Assembly: GCA_023386395.1 (NCBI GenBank)
Contig: JAEWJV010000554.1
Coordinates: 1-16,483, forward strand
Reading direction: 5' to 3'
Source of the DNA: Bacteroidota bacterium
Lineage (GTDB): Bacteria > Bacteroidota > Bacteroidia > Chitinophagales > Chitinophagaceae
Length of the DNA: 16,483 nucleotides
Below are positions 7,749 to 15,270 of this stretch, piece after piece. Position numbers and translations under genes: made by a program. Each line of letters begins with the position of its first letter. The first letter of the stretch is position 1. The notes beneath the pieces are model-generated. The model saw nothing but the letters and a program-made list of their open reading frames with translations, made no database searches and was not told where the DNA came from.

Positions 7749-7775
7749 GCACCGTCTCTTTGCAGGAGACGATGC
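7749..7775 (+). repeat. Dispersed GCATCGTC hairpin repeat, copy e
   Basis: GCACCGTCTC (7749-7758) pairs with GAGACGATGC (7766-7775) with one mismatch and a 7-base loop. It lies between two convergent transcription units (stops at 7708 and 7797), so it could act as a two-way 3'-end hairpin. No T-run follows on either strand. Confidence 0.72.
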
Positions 7776-7796
7776 TGGACAGTGAGATGTGGTTTA

Positions 7797-8102
7797 TTAT
7801 TTATAATCATCTTTTTGTAACAAGTGTAGCAAAGAATGAACAGGGCTTGTTATATGTATAATACCAACCGCTCGTAATGCAGTTGTTCCTTCGTTATATA
7901 GTTCACTATTCTCTTTGTATGCATCAATTGAAATCAACAGTTTTGAAAAAGGTATAGGTGTATCCTTCCCATCTTCCCTTGCAACCTTAACAGCATTATC
8001 GGTATGTGAAATGTATCCAAACTTATTATAGTCTTGATACTTTGAATACCCTTTATCAATAAACTTTTGGAGAATCCTTCCTAAAATAATTTTACTATCC
8101 AT
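7797..8102 (-). CDS. Unrecognised small protein at the end of the Type I operon
   Basis: A 101-residue protein whose ATG lies 8 bp after the hsdR stop, so it is almost certainly translated from the same transcript. It begins MDSKIILGRILQKFIDKGYSKYQDYNKFGY. The C-terminal half (YNEGTTALRAVGIIHITSPVHSLLHLLQKDDY) is predicted helical and has the look of a small interaction domain. No nuclease, methylase or HTH motif is visible, and no signal peptide. I do not recognise the family. By position it could be a modulator of the restriction complex or an unrelated rider; the sequence gives no way to choose. Confidence 0.7.
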   Translation of the reverse strand: MDSKIILGRILQKFIDKGYSKYQDYNKFGYISHTDNAVKVAREDGKDTPIPFSKLLISIDAYKENSELYNEGTTALRAVGIIHITSPVHSLLHLLQKDDYK

Positions 8103-8110
8103 GATTTTAT

Positions 8111-11100
8111 TTATGCCACCTCACCCCACCACTCCTTATATCTCGCTTCGGCTTGTTCCATGATTTCATTTAAAATATCCTGCAATTCCTGGCTTACACC
8201 TTTACGCATTAAAACTCTTTTTACGGCAAGCATTATCTGCGCTTTTGCATCTGGTTTTTTATACCAGTCTATTTGCAGGTTCTTCTTTACTGCTGCTGTA
8301 ACTTCCTTTACAATTTCTTTTATCAAAGCATAATCGCTGATCGCATTTTTATGCTGAGCCAGTATTTCATAAAATGCTTCTTCTTCATCTGTTAAACCTA
8401 AAACTTTTCTTCGTTCATCTTCCTCCTGCATTGTTTTTGCAGTATCCCGCATCTTTTGCAAGGCAATTAAACTGTCAAAGAAATGGTTGTGATAATCTTC
8501 AATAATCCTTTCAACTTCTTCCCTTAGCTTTTTATACTTCACTATGTTTTTAAACTGCCGCAATTTTATTTCTTCATTCAATATTTTTCTTACCAGTTCA
8601 AGCTTCAGTTCGTAACCAGATTTTTGTTCTTTAGCTGTTGCTAAAAAATCATCATTGATAATAGAAATATCAAATTTTGGAATACCAGCCATTGTAAATA
8701 CATCTACTACTTCTTCACTTTCAATACTCCGATGTATCAATTCTTTTATCTGTCCCTCTTTCTTTCTTATGTTGACAGATGGGTTTTTTATTTTTCTTAC
8801 TGCCGCACCAACATGCTGTAAGAAGATTATATCCAAAGCAATAGTTTGAATATTGGGATGACTTTTAATTACAGACGCAAGCCCGCTCATTTTTAGTTCA
8901 TTCAGCATAAAATCTTTACTTGCTTCTTCATCACTTACAATATGATTCGTTGCATCACTTACTAACTTTAATTGGTTGCCTTTTGATAAACCAAACCATT
9001 TGCTGTAATCAAAATTTGCGGGAAGATTTTTTTGTAAAGCAGCTATAAATTCTTTTGCTGTTTCAAATGCTTCATCCACATCAATCACTACATCACCTTT
9101 GCCGCCTGAGCCTGTATATTTCTTTGTTGCATCTCTTAGCTTATCACCAATGCCGATATAATCCACAATCAATCCGCTGGGTTTATCTTTAAATACAGTT
9201 GCAACACGATTGATTGCCTGTATCAAATTATGCCCGCTCATTATTTTATCTACATATAATGTATGCAGTGGCGGGTTATCAAAACCTGTTAACCACATAT
9301 CTCTTACTATCACAATTTTCAATGGGTCATCAGGGTCTTTAAATCTTGCTTTAATGGCTTCCATCTTTTCTTTTGTACGAATATGCGGATTCCATGCTTT
9401 AGGGTCTTTCGCAATATTGCTTGTCATGATAACCGCAACTTCAGGGCAGCCGTCTAACTTCATTAATGCATCATACATCTTTACACAATTACGCCTGCTC
9501 ATGCAAACAATCATTGCTTTGCCATCCAGTGTTTTTGCCCGTTCTATATAATGATTAAGTATATCCTTTGAAACTTCTGCTACACGATTATCTGCACCCG
9601 CAGCATCTTCTGCTGCAGCCCATAATAATTTATTGCGGTCTCTATCTGTTACTGCACCAATAATTTCCTCTGCTTCTTCTTCAATCTGAGCATTGCCTAA
9701 ATGCAGTTTGGCAAGTCTTGGTTCATAGTAGATAGGCACAACCGCATTATCTTCTGTTGCCTGTTTTATATCGTATGTATGAATCACTTCACCAAACACG
9801 GCTTCTGTATCTGCATCTTTTGTGTCAACAGGCGTTCCTGTAAAACCAATAAATGAAGCATTGGGTAAAGCAGTGCGAAGATTAGCTGCAAAGCCTTGCA
9901 GCAATCCATATTGTGTGCGGTGACATTCATCTGCAATTACAATAATATTATCTCTTGTGCTTAAAACAGGATGTTCGGGTTCTGATGTTCCCCCCTCTAA
10001 GGGGGGCAGGGGGGTGTCCCAAATTTGTTTATTCCTATTCAACACAGCTCTTTCAAACTGCGATAATTTTTCTTCAGTTCTATTTTCTTCTATATAAGCT
10101 TTAATTGTTGCAACTACATCTTGAATATTATGCAAAACATCATTTGTATTAAACCGCAGAAAATTTATTCCAAAGCTTCCTAATTTTTGTTGCCTGTACC
10201 TGTCTTTTTCAATTTGTTCAGGCTCTTCATGAACAGAACCATCTATTTCTATAGCAAGCATTAATTCACTGCAGAAAAAATCAACAACAAAATAATCTAT
10301 TGCTTTTTGCCGGTGAAAATCAACACCAAGTGCATCACGCTTTAATTCATTCCACAGCAGTACTTCAGACAGGTTTTCTGCATAGCGTAAATCAGTTGAT
10401 GTTTGTTTAAGTTCAGGATTATATTTTAAAATTCCATACCTGGTAAATGCATTGGTATCTATATTAAGATTGTTATTAGTTTGAATGAAGTTTTTTACGC
10501 CCCCCTTTATCCCCCCTGTCTGGGGGGAACGTTTGAGCGTGAATTTTTCAATCGTGCTGATTATCACACCACCACCTTCAGCGCTTAACAACTTTCGTAA
10601 ATCATCAGAGTTATCTGCCAACGCAACATCACCAACCAAATCTTTTGCGGCAATAAAATCTTCATACAATTGTTTATTCAAATCAAAGCGGTCAACCTGC
10701 ACAACAATGGTTGGATTTTTTAATTCAGGCATTTGTCTTAGTATGCCGGAATAAATAGCCATCGTAATACTCTTACCACTGCGCGTAGTATGCCATATTA
10801 CACCAATGCGGCCATCACCAAAAGGCTTAATCGCTTTCTTTGTTTCTGCCAATGCATACTGCACACCAAAGTACTGGTGATACTTCGCACCTTTCTTTAT
10901 CAACTGTCCTTTATCCAGTTCATGAAAAATATAAAAGCGTATGTATTGCAAAAAACGTTCAGGAACAAGCAAACCTTTAATCAATGTTTCTAACGCAAAA
11001 TCATTTTGAACCATGTTAGTGCCGTCAACACTTTTCCATGCAGCAAACCATTCCATGCCACTGCTGAACATGCCATGCAATGTTGTTTGCCCGTCGCTGA

Positions 11101-11827
11101 TAATTGTAAGCGCATTATATTCGAATACCTGTGGTATATCTTCTATATAATGCTGTATTTGATTAAAAGCTGTTTCAACATCTGCATCTTTATCAAACCA
11201 GTTTTTAAATTCAAATAACACTAATGGCAAACCGTTTACAAACAATATTAAATCAGGACGGCGTTTGTTTTTGCCATCAATGGTAAACTGGTTTACTACA
11301 AGAAAATCGTTATTGCTGATGTTATCGAAATCTACCGCATAAAAATGTTCGAATCGAGGAACACCCCCCTGCAAAGTTTGATTTTGTGCAGCAGCATTCT
11401 GCCCCCCTTGCAGGGGGGAATTGTACAGTTCTTTTTGCGAATTATTATTCCCCCCTGTGAGGGGGGATGAGGTAATTTTATCTTTAGATGATGTTGTTTG
11501 GGGAGTGTCATTCTCCCCTATAAGGGGAGTTAGAGGGGTGTTCCATGTTTTACTAATGCCTTTACTTAACTTTTTATGAAACTCATGATTGCGTGTATGA
11601 ATATCTGAACCGCTGTTAAATAAAAATTCCTGCTTTACTTCTTCCAGCACTTTTGCGGGTACATGTTTGTATTTGTTTTGAAGAAATGCAGTAAAAATAT
11701 CTTCGAGTATTGCTTTGTTGAGCGGACGATGAATATCCTCACCATGTTTATAATGATATGGTTTGATTTCTTTAAGCCATTCAATCGCTGCTTCTTCAAC
11801 AGCGCTTTCAGATAAGTACTTCTTCAT
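8111..11827 (-). CDS. hsdR: Type I restriction enzyme R subunit, with two in-frame insertions
   Basis: HsdR translocates DNA with ATP and cuts it, in complex with HsdM and HsdS. Order: N-terminal nuclease with Asp192, Glu206 and Lys208 (RRPD...FEFK) after DNNDFLVVNQ-like ISNNDFLVVNQ; helicase domains with WHTTRSGKS (345-353), DECH (633-636), GFTGTP (661-666), RDMWLTGFD (842-850) and QAINRVATVFKDK (870-882); then a DUF3387-type C-terminal helical domain (~960-1235). At 1238 residues it is about 240 longer than usual. The excess is two insertions: residues 95-157 (repeat cluster) and ~433-614 (DUF559 element between motifs I and II). Without them it is about 996 residues. Walker A has Arg349 where family members usually have Gly, and motif VI has Thr877 where the second Arg is expected; either may weaken ATPase activity. 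Its start overlaps hsdS by 20 bp. Confidence 0.95.
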   Translation of the reverse strand: MKKYLSESAVEEAAIEWLKEIKPYHYKHGEDIHRPLNKAILEDIFTAFLQNKYKHVPAKVLEEVKQEFLFNSGSDIHTRNHEFHKKLSKGISKTWNTPLTPLIGENDTPQTTSSKDKITSSPLTGGNNNSQKELYNSPLQGGQNAAAQNQTLQGGVPRFEHFYAVDFDNISNNDFLVVNQFTIDGKNKRRPDLILFVNGLPLVLFEFKNWFDKDADVETAFNQIQHYIEDIPQVFEYNALTIISDGQTTLHGMFSSGMEWFAAWKSVDGTNMVQNDFALETLIKGLLVPERFLQYIRFYIFHELDKGQLIKKGAKYHQYFGVQYALAETKKAIKPFGDGRIGVIWHTTRSGKSITMAIYSGILRQMPELKNPTIVVQVDRFDLNKQLYEDFIAAKDLVGDVALADNSDDLRKLLSAEGGGVIISTIEKFTLKRSPQTGGIKGGVKNFIQTNNNLNIDTNAFTRYGILKYNPELKQTSTDLRYAENLSEVLLWNELKRDALGVDFHRQKAIDYFVVDFFCSELMLAIEIDGSVHEEPEQIEKDRYRQQKLGSFGINFLRFNTNDVLHNIQDVVATIKAYIEENRTEEKLSQFERAVLNRNKQIWDTPLPPLEGGTSEPEHPVLSTRDNIIVIADECHRTQYGLLQGFAANLRTALPNASFIGFTGTPVDTKDADTEAVFGEVIHTYDIKQATEDNAVVPIYYEPRLAKLHLGNAQIEEEAEEIIGAVTDRDRNKLLWAAAEDAAGADNRVAEVSKDILNHYIERAKTLDGKAMIVCMSRRNCVKMYDALMKLDGCPEVAVIMTSNIAKDPKAWNPHIRTKEKMEAIKARFKDPDDPLKIVIVRDMWLTGFDNPPLHTLYVDKIMSGHNLIQAINRVATVFKDKPSGLIVDYIGIGDKLRDATKKYTGSGGKGDVVIDVDEAFETAKEFIAALQKNLPANFDYSKWFGLSKGNQLKLVSDATNHIVSDEEASKDFMLNELKMSGLASVIKSHPNIQTIALDIIFLQHVGAAVRKIKNPSVNIRKKEGQIKELIHRSIESEEVVDVFTMAGIPKFDISIINDDFLATAKEQKSGYELKLELVRKILNEEIKLRQFKNIVKYKKLREEVERIIEDYHNHFFDSLIALQKMRDTAKTMQEEDERRKVLGLTDEEEAFYEILAQHKNAISDYALIKEIVKEVTAAVKKNLQIDWYKKPDAKAQIMLAVKRVLMRKGVSQELQDILNEIMEQAEARYKEWWGEVA
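9987..10530 (-). mobile_element. In-frame insertion in hsdR: DUF559 (Vsr-like nuclease) domain between inverted GC-rich repeats
   Basis: The outer ends are a perfect 9-bp inverted repeat, GTTCCCCCC (9987-9995) and GGGGGGAAC (10522-10530). Each end continues as C6-N5-G6 and then another G6 (or C6) block, so the ends match as inverted ~30-base modules. Between them lies a complete DUF559 domain, HsdR residues ~462-580. It shows AENLSEVLLWNELK, DFHRQKAIDYFVVDFFC (Asp516), LAIEIDGSVHEEPEQ (Glu527, Asp529, His533) and NFLRFNTNDV, so the likely active site is intact. The insertion sits between the STIEKF segment and the DECH motif, where HsdR normally has a short loop. The reading frame is unbroken throughout. 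DUF559 proteins are relatives of the Vsr mismatch endonuclease. That this is a mobile unit is inference from the inverted ends, the host-gene interruption and related clusters nearby. Confidence 0.7.
11358..11544 (-). mobile_element. In-frame GC-rich repeat cluster in the N-terminal part of hsdR
   Basis: It is bounded by a perfect 10-bp inverted repeat, GGAACACCCC (11358-11367) and GGGGTGTTCC (11535-11544). Inside are three hairpin units with 6-bp stem and 5-base loop: 11402-11418, 11450-11466 and 11513-11529. From AACACCCC to GGGGTGTT it is 183 bp, exactly 61 codons. It encodes NTPLTPLIGENDTP, then SPLTGG, SPLQGG and LQGGV separated by Gln/Asn/Ser/Lys-rich linkers. It interrupts the HsdR N-terminal region between GISKTW and VPRFEHFYAVDFDN. 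It carries no nuclease domain. The same arrangement recurs in hsdM at 15517-15714. Confidence 0.75.
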
Positions 11828-13025
11828 TGAGTAGTTCGTTTTGGTTGATGGCAGTTACATCCATTTCGCTGGACATTAGTTTTGGAAGAAGTGTGTCTCT
11901 AATTATTTCAAGTGTTTTTGACTCATCAGCATTTGATTTTATTTTTTTGAATATCGGTTCAGCTACTTTATGAAATTTATTCATAGAATCATTGTCTGGT
12001 TTATTAAACTCATAAGAGTACAACATGTCTGTTTGAACTCTCTGTCTGCCTGATGTCCCAACCATACTACGGGTTGCATACTCTCTAAAATTTTTATCTC
12101 TCGCAATGAAGTATGGAAAATACTTGCTCACATTCGCTTTTGCTCGCATTACAATAAATTCGGTTGAACCAAAAGCCACTTCTTTATCATCTTCCAATAT
12201 ATCTACGAAAGCTGTTTTGCCGTTTTCTAAACAAGGGGTTATTCGTGCCAGTAGCGTGTCATCATTTTGAAATTTCGTTCCACCACTAAATTGTTTTTTA
12301 AGTGAGGTTTTTATTGAAGAACCTTGTTCAGGAAGGTCAGCCATTTCAACATAGGTCGCTACTTCATGCTTTTTTAATGTAAGTCTCGGATTAAATTCTA
12401 TTAATTCATTCAGATTAATTAATTCATTTGATGTAAAATATTTTTTAAAAAGTGTTGCCGCTATTTGTTCTAATGTTTGGTTCATGCGGCGGTTGAGTTC
12501 TATTTTGTCGTCGAGAGAAGAAAGGATGGATGCGATGCTTTGTTGGGTGTTGATATCTTCTGGCGCATAAATCTCAAATTGCTCAAGCATGCTTTTGGTC
12601 AATGCTTTTCTTGTTGCGCCTGTTGATGCTAAAGTCAAAAGCATTTCCTTATTGTTTCTTGACAATAAAGAATATTTTAAAAATTCAGGGTTAAGTAAAG
12701 ATTGATTTGCTCTTAATATTGCAACATGTTGGTTAACTCTTGCTGGTAAAATATCATCCGGCACTTGACAAACTCTTGCAACAGAATCGCCCGTTATATT
12801 AATCAAAACATCTTTCTCTTTTAATGTAACATTTGCCAATTCTTTTGCTTGTTGTTCATCAATAAAAGCGAGTCCGTCTTTTGAAAAAACAAAATCTAAA
12901 ACGTTTTGACTACGTATTAATGAAATGCCTTCTGATTTATATGAAGCATCGCCACCACGAGGCGTAGCGCCGCTGCCTATTTTGGAACATGCGTTAATGA
13001 GTTTATATTTTTTACAAGCGCTCAT
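11808..13025 (-). CDS. hsdS: Type I restriction-modification specificity subunit
   Basis: A 405-residue HsdS that chooses the bipartite DNA target for both methylation and restriction. It has the two-half layout. The first target-recognition domain (~1-160) includes IGSGATPRGGDASY. The central conserved helix pair (~163-200) reads QQSIASILSSLDDKIELNRRMNQTLEQIAATLFKKYF. The second recognition domain (~205-340) carries FSGGTKFQNDDTLLARITPCLENGKTAFV. A C-terminal helix follows (VAEPIFKKIKSNADESKTLEIIRDTLLPKLMS). The ATG at 13025 lies inside the last codons of the upstream gene (14-bp overlap), and its end overlaps hsdR by 20 bp, so the three are translationally coupled. Length is typical. The target sequence cannot be read from the protein by eye. 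No repeat insertion is present in this subunit, unlike hsdM and hsdR. Confidence 0.95.
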   Translation of the reverse strand: MSACKKYKLINACSKIGSGATPRGGDASYKSEGISLIRSQNVLDFVFSKDGLAFIDEQQAKELANVTLKEKDVLINITGDSVARVCQVPDDILPARVNQHVAILRANQSLLNPEFLKYSLLSRNNKEMLLTLASTGATRKALTKSMLEQFEIYAPEDINTQQSIASILSSLDDKIELNRRMNQTLEQIAATLFKKYFTSNELINLNELIEFNPRLTLKKHEVATYVEMADLPEQGSSIKTSLKKQFSGGTKFQNDDTLLARITPCLENGKTAFVDILEDDKEVAFGSTEFIVMRAKANVSKYFPYFIARDKNFREYATRSMVGTSGRQRVQTDMLYSYEFNKPDNDSMNKFHKVAEPIFKKIKSNADESKTLEIIRDTLLPKLMSSEMDVTAINQNELLNEEVLI

Positions 13026-13497
13026 TTAAGGATTTTTCTAACTTTTCATTTAACGAATTTTCGTTCACCTTGATGGTAATCATTGGTAACAGGTCAGGAA
13101 GCAAATCATCAATTATAAGCGGTGAGCTTTCATCTGCTTTAATAATTACTGGTACTGAATGAAATGTTGTGTGTGGAAAAGAAAAATCTTCATAAGGAGT
13201 TTCGATTGATTGTATTTTATCATAATCCTCTTTTTTTATCTCTATAACTCCCATCTTTCTGCCATCAACTTGATTAAATAACTGTGATTTGATATCCTGT
13301 AGCTCCTTCGGGTTATTTATATATTGCCATTTAATCGCATTGCCTGCACTTTTAAAATCGGGCTCTTCGTTTATAGCTTTTAAAATTTGAGTTGCAAGTG
13401 TAGGCTTGTCGTAATAAGATTTGATATTCTCTACAAGTGGAATTAATAATTTGTGTTCGAAATAATTGAACCGAATAAAGCTTATAATTATTCTCAT
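13012..13497 (-). CDS. Unrecognised 161-residue protein inside the Type I operon
   Basis: It lies between the DUF262-DUF1524 gene (30-bp gap) and hsdS (14-bp overlap), so it is co-transcribed and probably coupled to hsdS. It begins MRIIISFIRFNYFEHKLLIPLVENIKSYYDKP and is mixed helix and strand. Notable parts are TLATQILKAINEEPDFKSAGNAIKWQYINNP, a middle GRKMGVIEIKKEDYDKI, PHTTFHSVPVIIKADESSPLIIDDLLPDLLPMITIKVNE, and a charged tail. The first ~11 residues are hydrophobic but too short for a membrane helix and carry no cleavage motif. No catalytic motif is recognisable. It could be a partner of the DUF262 protein, an inhibitor, or a specificity accessory; nothing in the sequence decides. Start codon choice is the first ATG in the frame and is uncertain. 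Confidence 0.68.
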   Translation of the reverse strand: MRIIISFIRFNYFEHKLLIPLVENIKSYYDKPTLATQILKAINEEPDFKSAGNAIKWQYINNPKELQDIKSQLFNQVDGRKMGVIEIKKEDYDKIQSIETPYEDFSFPHTTFHSVPVIIKADESSPLIIDDLLPDLLPMITIKVNENSLNEKLEKSLNERL

Positions 13498-13527
13498 TTA
13501 ATAATTTAATTAATTATTTACAGTGAA

Positions 13528-15240
13528 TTATTGATTTGTATCTACATCTGCATATGATACTCTCCAGCATGCTGACGCCCATCTTGCCATTTGTTCTTGC
13601 CTGTTATCTAAATTATTAGGATTCCATTCAGGGCTTAAAATCCTTTTTGGCATTTCATATTGACTTGTAGCATAGATAACCTGTTTCGCGGGTAAAAGCT
13701 GAGTTCCACAATCCCGATTCTTATTTGCTTCCAACAGTGTATAATTTCCTAAGCGATAGACATACATTTCCTGAATATTATGAGGAAAGAATTGATTCCA
13801 TTCATCGGGTGCATTTTCAGGTAGGATATGTTCAATTGTACCCGGATCGTCTTCAAAATCCCTATTAGTATTAGCAAGATGATTTTCCAATTCGAAGAGA
13901 ATATATTGAGCTAATTTCTTTTTTCTTCCATAAGATGGCACATCGATAGTGCTGAAATCAGAACGAAAATCCATATCACTAATGTAAACTTGTTTTATTT
14001 CTTCATACACCTGGGCGGTGTTAACTATTTCACCTCTAAATATTTTTTTGCTTGCTGTGTTAAATAAATCTTCCAGAATATTAGCCTGCCTGTTACCGAC
14101 AACGTTATAACGAAACGCAATAACAGACAGTAACCGAAGCAACCGCTCAAATTCCTCGTTTGAAAACTTTTCTTTCGCAGATAACAACATTGGTAATTGT
14201 TGCTTTACTCCAAACAATTTAAATTCTCTGATCCTTTTTCTCTTTTCTCTTTGTCCTTGCCATTCTTGGCTATACGGGTCTTGTAAGGCCATATAAAAAG
14301 GAGCTAACATTTCCAAAGCATTTAATAAATCAAAAACATCTAGAACGGTCGTTATACTTGCTCTAATGACTTTAAACATCTGCTCTTCTCTAACTAAATC
14401 ATTTCTTGAAATCCAGTAATGTCGCAAAAAAGTTGGAAACTTATCTAAGCCAACTGTTCCCGATATCCTTTTCCAAGTCTCTTTAGCAAGATTCAAATCA
14501 ATGGGAGATAATTTAGAAAACAGATAATTCTTTAATAAATCCGTTACAGTTAAATCAACACCACGATAATTTAAAGTTTCAAACAATGTATAGGCTGATA
14601 ATTCATCTTCAACTTCAATCTTTATAAACATTAATTTATCGCCAATCACTTTACTTAAAAAAGTTGCTAGATTTTCACCAGTGGCATTGTTTTTAAAATA
14701 ATTTTGTATAGCACTATAAAAGTATTGAAAGGCGTTCCACATCGACCTATCTGAAACAAGAAGAGATCGTTCATTAGCAGGTCTTCTTAATTGCAACAGA
14801 TAGCTTTGATAGAATGGATCATTATTCTCATTAAGAAATAACTTACTGCTATAATGCAAAGAAGCCGGATCACGCTGTCCTAAAAAAGATCTGCGTAATT
14901 CCTCAATACGTAACCTGTTATCTTCGGTTTCTTCACCGCGATCAATTAAATCTTGAATATTTTGAATTACTGCCAAAGCAAGTAAACTCAAAGTAGTAAA
15001 TCGTTGCTGACCATCTATTACTAAGAATTGCTTTTCTCCATTCTTTTGAACTACTACCGCTCCCATATAATGATCTCTTTCTCCGTTAAGTGCAATCATT
15101 ATATCTTCCCACAAAGCAATCCAGTTATCTTCATTCCAAGAATAATCTCTTTGAAAAACCGGAACCCGATATATAATTCCATTACCAAGAAGACCACTTA
15201 AACTTGTGGTACTTGGGGTCATTAAATTTTTATTAGCCAT
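13528..15240 (-). CDS. DUF262-DUF1524 (GmrSD-like) protein
   Basis: A 570-residue soluble protein. The N-terminal DUF262 (ParB/sulfiredoxin-like) domain shows VPVFQRDYSWNEDNW (27-40) and VIDGQQRFTTLSLL (74-87), then FETLNYRGVDLTVTDLLKNYLF (220-241). The C-terminal DUF1524 domain, an HNH-type nuclease fold, shows TIEHILPENAPDEW (468-481) with His471, and RLGNYTLLEANKNRD (496-510) with the expected Asn residues. This is the domain pair of GmrSD Type IV restriction enzymes, where the DUF262 part uses nucleotide hydrolysis and the DUF1524 part cuts modified DNA, and of related defence proteins such as BrxU. It sits between hsdM and the rest of the Type I operon, 30 bp from each neighbour. It could therefore attack phage DNA whose modified bases escape Type I cutting; that role is inference. 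Both motif sets look intact. Confidence 0.9.
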   Translation of the reverse strand: MANKNLMTPSTTSLSGLLGNGIIYRVPVFQRDYSWNEDNWIALWEDIMIALNGERDHYMGAVVVQKNGEKQFLVIDGQQRFTTLSLLALAVIQNIQDLIDRGEETEDNRLRIEELRRSFLGQRDPASLHYSSKLFLNENNDPFYQSYLLQLRRPANERSLLVSDRSMWNAFQYFYSAIQNYFKNNATGENLATFLSKVIGDKLMFIKIEVEDELSAYTLFETLNYRGVDLTVTDLLKNYLFSKLSPIDLNLAKETWKRISGTVGLDKFPTFLRHYWISRNDLVREEQMFKVIRASITTVLDVFDLLNALEMLAPFYMALQDPYSQEWQGQREKRKRIREFKLFGVKQQLPMLLSAKEKFSNEEFERLLRLLSVIAFRYNVVGNRQANILEDLFNTASKKIFRGEIVNTAQVYEEIKQVYISDMDFRSDFSTIDVPSYGRKKKLAQYILFELENHLANTNRDFEDDPGTIEHILPENAPDEWNQFFPHNIQEMYVYRLGNYTLLEANKNRDCGTQLLPAKQVIYATSQYEMPKRILSPEWNPNNLDNRQEQMARWASACWRVSYADVDTNQ

Positions 15241-15270
15241 AATAAAAACAATTTAGAACAAGCTATAAAA

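Noticed and set aside
9987..10530. The DUF559 block as an intein
   Set aside because: There is no Cys/Ser start, no His-Asn end and no splicing-block motif at the boundaries; the flanks are Pro/Gly-rich repeat translations.
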